DNA of 64,000 nt from contig NZ_CP076103.1 of assembly GCF_018732085.1 (NCBI RefSeq), forward strand, positions 5,890,001-5,954,000, read 5' to 3'. Each line of letters starts with the position of its first letter. The stretch's first letter is position 1. Source of the DNA: Lysobacter capsici (GTDB lineage: Bacteria > Pseudomonadota > Gammaproteobacteria > Xanthomonadales > Xanthomonadaceae). The notes below the pieces were generated by a model, which was given only the letters and a program-made list of their open reading frames with translations, was not told the DNA's origin and did not search any database. Made by a program: the position numbers and the translations under genes. This document shows positions 59,621 to 64,000 of this stretch, piece by piece.

Positions 59621-60565
59621 ACTGTAGGAACTGCGCAAGCTGCGACCGCGAACCAACCCATCGCGGCGAACGTGTCAGAACGCGATCGCGACTAGCAGCC
59701 CCAACCACCAGCAACGCATCCAACACCCCAGACTGTAGGAACTGCGCAAGCTGCGACCGCGAACCAACCCATCGCAGCGAACGTGTCAGAACGCGATCGC
59801 GACTAGCAGCCCCAACCACCAACAGCGCATCCAACACCCCAGACTGTAGGAGCTGCGCAAGCTGCGACCGCGAATCAACCTATCGCAGCAAACGCGTCAG
59901 AACGCGGTCGCTACTCGCAGACCCAACGACCAATAACGCATGCATCACTCCAGACTGTAGGAGCTGCGCAAGCTGCGACCGCGAACCAACCCATCGCGGC
60001 GAACGTGTCAGAACGCGATCGCGACTAGCAGCCCCAACCACCAGCAACGCATCCAACACCCCAGACTGTAGGAGCTGCGCAAGCTGCGACCGCGAATCAA
60101 CCCATCGCGGCGAACGCGTCAGAACGCGTCAGAACGCGGTCGCTACTCGCAGACCCAACGACCAACAACGCATGCATCACTCCAGACTGTAGGAGCTGCG
60201 CAAGCTGCGACCGCGAATCAACCTATCGCAGCGAACGTGTCAGAACGCGGTCGCGACTTACGTCGCTCCTACAGTCGGTGCCACGCGACCACAAAGGGCC
60301 ATGTGACCAAAATTCCGCCATACACCTCAACGACAGCTGCTGCGCGAGCTGCGACCGTGGATCAATCCGTCGCGGCGAACGTGCCAGAACTCGGTCGCGA
60401 CTTACGTCGCTCCTACAATCGGTACCACGTGACCACAAAGGGCCGTGTGGCGAAAATTCCGCCATACACCTCGGCGGTACCTGGTGCAGAAGCTGCGGCC
60501 ATGGATCAACCCATCGCGGCGAACGTGTCGGAACGCGGTCGCGACTCGCGTCGCTCCTACAGTCG
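59621..60565. repeat. Tandem array of diverged family C palindromes
   Basis: Six units with CTGTAGGA(A/G)CTGCGCAAGC start at 59621, 59732, 59844, 59954, 60064 and 60185, so the period is 110-112 bases (121 where a 10-base AGAACGCGTC doublet was added). Two units of exactly 144 bases follow, beginning TCGCGACTTACGTCGCTCCT at 60251 and 60395, with a truncated third at 60539. Each unit has opposed arms able to form hairpins. No coding frame with plausible codon bias is seen; long frames here are bias artefacts. Confidence 0.9.
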
Positions 60566-60662
60566 GAATCGGCGCCGCGCGATCATCTGCGACCGCGCGG
60601 CATTTCATTGCATCGATGCCGTGCGGCCTGTTCTACCCGTCGCACCCACCGAACGCGCGCCA

Positions 60663-62381
60663 TCACTCAACCACCGCCACATCCTTACGCGCCGCCCCAA
60701 CCCGAATCGTCCAACTCCGGGAATGCACCAGCAGACTGCCGGCCATCGCCGGTTTCACGAACGCGGTCTGGTCGGTCGCGCGCAGTTCCAGCGTGCGCGT
60801 CGCGGGCGTGGCGGCATCCTGGCGGAAGTCGTAACTCGCCGCGGTCGCGCCGGAGATCGCCACGCCGTCGAGGTACCACTGCAAGGCCACCGTGCCGATG
60901 CTCGGCCGCAGCACCGTCGCGGCGAAGCGCTTGGTGCTGCCGCGCGCGTAGGCGACCGCCGCCGCGGGCGAGGGCGATTCGGTGCCCGGTTCGATCAGAT
61001 CGATGCCGGCCGCGGGCGAACCGAAGCCGCCGCGGTACAGCATGCGCACGTATTCCTGCCGGCACACCGGGCAAAAACTGGTGCCCAGCGCGCGCATCAG
61101 GCAACTGTTGTCGACCGGCCGGTACATGCCAGTGCTCTTGTAGCGCGCGCCTTCGAACAGACCGGTGCCGGCGGTGCCGTCCGGGGTCGGGATCGGCAGG
61201 CCCGCGGTGAACCAGCTGCGCCACTTCACCAGGCTGGCGTTGCTCTGGTTGGTGACGTTGGCTTCGCACAGCGCGCTGCCGCTGATGTCGCTGCAGGCCG
61301 GGAACCCGGGATACGCGGTTTCGTATTCGTCGGCCAGGCCGTGGAAGCTGTGGCCGAATTCGTGGATCGCGATCAGGGCCGCGCTGCTGTGCGCCGAGAT
61401 CACCGCGAACGATCCGCCGGCGCCGCCGTAGACCGGGTCGTTGACCGTCACCAGGATCTTGTCCCAGTCCGGAAACCCGGCCGCGGCCGCCATCACCTTG
61501 GACGAGCGCGCGGTCAGCAGGCGATGGATCTGGCTGGTGCAGAACGTCGCATCCAGCGCGGTGGTCACGAACTGGCCGGCGCGCGGATCGGTGCGCGCGG
61601 CGGTGTCGGCGCAGCAGCTGGTGCCGGTGCAGCCAGCCTGGTAGGGCGGATGGTCGGCGCCGGACTGGGCCGAGGCCACGAAGCCCGCCTGCCAGTTCAC
61701 GAAGCTCTGGTAGTCCTTGTACGGACTGACGTTGAACATCGCGGTCTTCAGCGCCGCGACGTTGTTGTTGAAGGTGGTCTGCTCGGCGCTGGTGTAGCCG
61801 TCGCCGAGCACGAGGATGTCGAGCCGGTTGGCCGAGTTCGCCTTGACTGCGGCCGATTGCGAGTCGGCCGACCACGGCGCGCTGGCGCGTGCGGTCGCCG
61901 CGAGCGGCAACTGCGAGGAACGGATCGCCAGTTCGCGCAGATCGATGCGCTGCGCGGACTTGGCCGCGCCGTTGCCGATCAATTCGATTTCATCGGCTTC
62001 GGCCAGCGGCACGCGCACTACGAAGGCACGATGCGGATCGGGCACCATCGGATGCGCGTCGATCGTGCCGTCGCCGTGTTCGGGATCGTGGGCGAACTCG
62101 GCGCGGATGAAGTTCGGCACCTGGGTTTCGTACAGTTCCGCGCTCTTGGCGCCGTTGCGCGAGGCGCGATAGGCGATGCGCTGCACGCCGCGTTCGGCCT
62201 GACGCGCGCCCTGGCGGTCGCGTTGCGGGTCCGACAACTGCACCTGGGTGTAGAACACCGGTTCGGCGCGGCCTTGCGCGTCCATCTCGAACACGACGTA
62301 ATGAGCCGGCACGGCGGCATGGGCGCATGAACTGGCCAGCAGCCACACGGCAGCGGTGCGCAACAAGGTGGAAGGTTTCAT
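60663..62381 (-). CDS. Secreted M64-family metallopeptidase (IgA-peptidase-like)
   Basis: A 572-residue exported protein: signal peptide (LLRTAAVWLLASSCAHA-A) and an M64 peptidase catalytic region. The zinc motif is HEFGHSFHGLADEYE (about 339-353), preceded by NRLDILVLGDGYTSAEQTTF and followed by MYRPVDNSCLMRALGTSFCP VCR. The C-terminal about 100 residues form an Ig-like beta region (LQWYLDGVAISGATAASYDF). M64 enzymes are extracellular proteases. In predatory Lysobacter-type bacteria such enzymes degrade other microbes' proteins. The gene stands alone beyond the repeat array. Confidence 0.9.
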   Translation of the reverse strand: MKPSTLLRTAAVWLLASSCAHAAVPAHYVVFEMDAQGRAEPVFYTQVQLSDPQRDRQGARQAERGVQRIAYRASRNGAKSAELYETQVPNFIRAEFAHDPEHGDGTIDAHPMVPDPHRAFVVRVPLAEADEIELIGNGAAKSAQRIDLRELAIRSSQLPLAATARASAPWSADSQSAAVKANSANRLDILVLGDGYTSAEQTTFNNNVAALKTAMFNVSPYKDYQSFVNWQAGFVASAQSGADHPPYQAGCTGTSCCADTAARTDPRAGQFVTTALDATFCTSQIHRLLTARSSKVMAAAAGFPDWDKILVTVNDPVYGGAGGSFAVISAHSSAALIAIHEFGHSFHGLADEYETAYPGFPACSDISGSALCEANVTNQSNASLVKWRSWFTAGLPIPTPDGTAGTGLFEGARYKSTGMYRPVDNSCLMRALGTSFCPVCRQEYVRMLYRGGFGSPAAGIDLIEPGTESPSPAAAVAYARGSTKRFAATVLRPSIGTVALQWYLDGVAISGATAASYDFRQDAATPATRTLELRATDQTAFVKPAMAGSLLVHSRSWTIRVGAARKDVAVVE

Positions 62382-63006
62382 GGGCGATCCCTGGGCGGCG
62401 CGGTGTCGGAAGACCCGGGCAGGCCCGGGCCGGCGGCGACGGACGCCGATGACGCGATCGACGCTCCGACGGTGGCTGCACGCTAGCGCGCGCGGCACGG
62501 ACCGATCCACGCACGGGTCGCACTATTGGCGCTCGCGGCGGAGGGCGATCTGTGATGGGTGCTCAGGAATTCACATAAAACCCCGCCCGAGGCGCCCACT
62601 GGCGATGCGGATGCCTGATGCGCAGAGTTTCTCGCGAAACGCACCTATCGCTGCGTCCAGAGGATGACCCTGATGTGCGGCAACGATCTGCCACTACAGA
62701 ACACTGGCGCGCCGGCTTTCTCCGCCAGCATGCGAATACCAGCCACAACGGCGCACGCGCCGGCGGATCACCCGCCGAGTGCCAAGCCAGCGCAGTTGCA
62801 CCGAACGGCGACACACCGCTGTCTACGCTAGAATTCGAGTTCACTGCACCCGCATGAGCAGTCGACTCGACCATGGCGCGCTGCGTCCACCCGATCGTTG
62901 GCTATGCGCCCAATCCGTCGCTTCAACCCGGATATTCCTGCTCGTGAACCAGCCCGATTCCCCGCTCGAGACCGAAGCCGTCCGCGCTCACGGCCGCACC
63001 CATCGC
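62382..63006. other. Divergent intergenic region
   Basis: About 620 bp between the peptidase gene and the lipoprotein gene. No RNA or repeat is recognised. The reading frame of the next gene extends upstream to 62779, with an ATG at 62854 and a GTG at 62944, so part of this may be coding if a longer start is used. Confidence 0.45.
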
Positions 63007-63510
63007 ATGGCGTGCAAGCTGCTGCTACCGGCCCTCATCGGCCTGCTGCTGACCAGCGCCGGTTGCCAGCGTGCAACCGACCGCGACGAGGCGGCGCTGA
63101 CCGCGCCGAATCCGGACCTGAATTTCCGCATCCTGTACACCGAACCATGCACCGGTTGCTGCGAGTTCCACGAGCCGGGCAATTCGACCACGTTTTACGG
63201 CCTGCCACGCCGGGATATCCGCGCCGAGGACATCGTCGGTCTGCGCCGTTACGATGAGCAACACGACAAGGGGATCGAACTGCGTTTCGCCCCGAACGCT
63301 GATGCGAAGATCCGCAACCTGAGCCTGGAGCATATCAGCCACCAGATGGCGGTGATGATCGGCGACCAACCGGTACGGATCAGCATGATCCGGGGCGTGT
63401 TTTCCGGCGCCGTGGTGTTCACCGGATACACCCTGCCCGAGCGCGAGGCCCTGTTTCAACGCATGACCTCGGTGCCGGCCAAGGACGCGAAAAGCGCGAC
63501 GGCGGAATAA
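63007..63510 (+). CDS. Lipoprotein with SecD P1-head-like domain
   Basis: A 167-residue protein starting MACKLLLPALIGLLLTSAGC, a lipoprotein signal. The mature part FRILYTEPCTGCCEFHEPGN ... ISHQMAVMIGDQPVRISMIR and GVFSGAVVFTGYTLPEREAL resembles the P1 head of SecD (VAIVLDGKVxSAP pattern, then GxFTxxEAxxL). SecD acts in translocation, but this is a free small lipoprotein, as seen in some Xanthomonadales and Bacteroidetes genomes. Its role is unknown. Starts at 62854 or 62944 are possible; 63007 gives the lipobox. Confidence 0.72.
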   Translation: MACKLLLPALIGLLLTSAGCQRATDRDEAALTAPNPDLNFRILYTEPCTGCCEFHEPGNSTTFYGLPRRDIRAEDIVGLRRYDEQHDKGIELRFAPNADAKIRNLSLEHISHQMAVMIGDQPVRISMIRGVFSGAVVFTGYTLPEREALFQRMTSVPAKDAKSATAE

Positions 63511-64000
63511 ACACAAACCGGCCCGCGAACCGTCGAATGACATTCGGCATCTCGGCCGCGCGTCGTCCGCCTCCCGTTACAGCCCTCCCCAGCCCCCACC
63601 CGATGGCGGAATCCTTTCCGCCACGCGCGCCATCCCGGGCGCATCCCCGATTCCGATCGTCCGCCGTCCATGGCGGTCGTTTCCCTGCGCGTCGCCTCCT
63701 GGCGAGCCTGATCGAATCGGGCGGGGGTTCCTGACTGGCGATCCCTGCCATGTCGGTACGGATCTCGATCGCAAACGCCTGTGCCGACGAGGACGCTTGT
63801 CGCTTGCGATGCTTCCCTGATCCGTGCCCGACCTTGGGCGTCCCTTCCCTTTGCGGTGAACCATTATCGCGTCCGCACGTCGCACCCATTAAGAAACCCA
63901 GCGTGCGAAGCGCGATGCCCCGCGTTGCCGCGCGGCGTGGAAGCCAGCCCGACCTCCGTGTCGGGCCTGTCGCCGCGTCATCCCACGCGACGTTTCCACG
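63511..64000. other. Right-edge region without a recognised gene
   Basis: About 490 bp with no supported coding sequence. Near the end GCCCGAC, a 6-base loop and GTCGGGC (63947-63966) form a stem-loop, and CGTGGAA (63936-63942) pairs with TTCCACG at the very edge (63994-64000). It may be a terminator or the beginning of a structured element outside the window. Confidence 0.5.

Noticed and set aside
59621..60565. CRISPR array
   Set aside because: Repeat units are about 111 and 144 bp without regular short repeats and unique spacers, and no cas gene is present.
60237..62330. A plus-strand open frame beginning in the repeat array
   Set aside because: It runs through the array and opposite the M64 peptidase, whose zinc motif is clear on the minus strand.

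Overview
The window is chromosomal DNA from a very GC-rich gammaproteobacterium of the Xanthomonadaceae, most likely Lysobacter or a close relative. The basis is the strong G/C bias at third codon positions, the gene repertoire (PlsB, RdgC, TtcA, MrfAB, bio operon, barnase/barstar, archaic pilus) and several families of dispersed palindromic repeats between genes. No transposase, integrase, phage gene, rRNA, tRNA or CRISPR array was found. About 57 protein genes are supported; most other long open frames on the opposite strand are G/C-bias shadows.

Layout. 0-12 kb: rdgC (cut by the window edge), ttcA, a ydcH-like gene, three translationally coupled single-pass membrane proteins, a polytopic membrane protein, a secreted protein, plsB with a long disordered N-terminus, and a lipoprotein. 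12-17 kb: a compact four-gene Csu-type (archaic) chaperone-usher pilus operon. 17-31 kb: a lipoprotein acid phosphatase, an ArsR/AHSA1 pair, an exported RidA, three GNAT acetyltransferases, Rep helicase, thymidine kinase, an RlaP-like nucleotidyltransferase, a YiiX-like lipoprotein, a DUF938 methyltransferase and a YegD-like Hsp70. 31-36 kb: a YcxB-like protein and the mrfA-mrfB DNA-repair pair. 36-38.5 kb: two I78-type inhibitor lipoproteins and a barnase/barstar pair. 38.5-49 kb: topoisomerase IB, a small lipoprotein, a TetA-like MFS pump, gltB-gltD and folE. 49-51 kb: a small protein and a membrane-anchored degenerate GGDEF protein. 52-58 kb: a biotin operon on the minus strand (bioB, bioF, ACT-domain gene, bioH, bioC, EamA-type transporter) preceded by a good match to a BirA operator. 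58-64 kb: comF with two large insertions, a tandem repeat array of about 1 kb, a secreted M64 peptidase and a lipoprotein resembling a SecD P1 head.

How the parts work together. BioC and BioH open and close the pimeloyl-ACP arm of biotin synthesis, and BioF and BioB act later; bioA and bioD are not in the window. GltB and GltD form NADPH-dependent glutamate synthase. MrfA and MrfB are the helicase and nuclease of a UvrA-independent mitomycin-lesion repair pathway. The four csu-like genes encode pilin, chaperone, usher and two-domain tip. Barnase and barstar are nuclease and inhibitor.

Most unusual observations: three in-frame copies of an intergenic palindromic repeat inside mrfB; an Arg-rich, codon-atypical stretch replacing the start of the GltB central domain; ComF with about 150 residues inserted, partly from a microsatellite; a 111-bp plus 144-bp tandem repeat array; a repeat forming the C-terminus of the DUF938 methyltransferase; and three coupled membrane proteins of unknown function.
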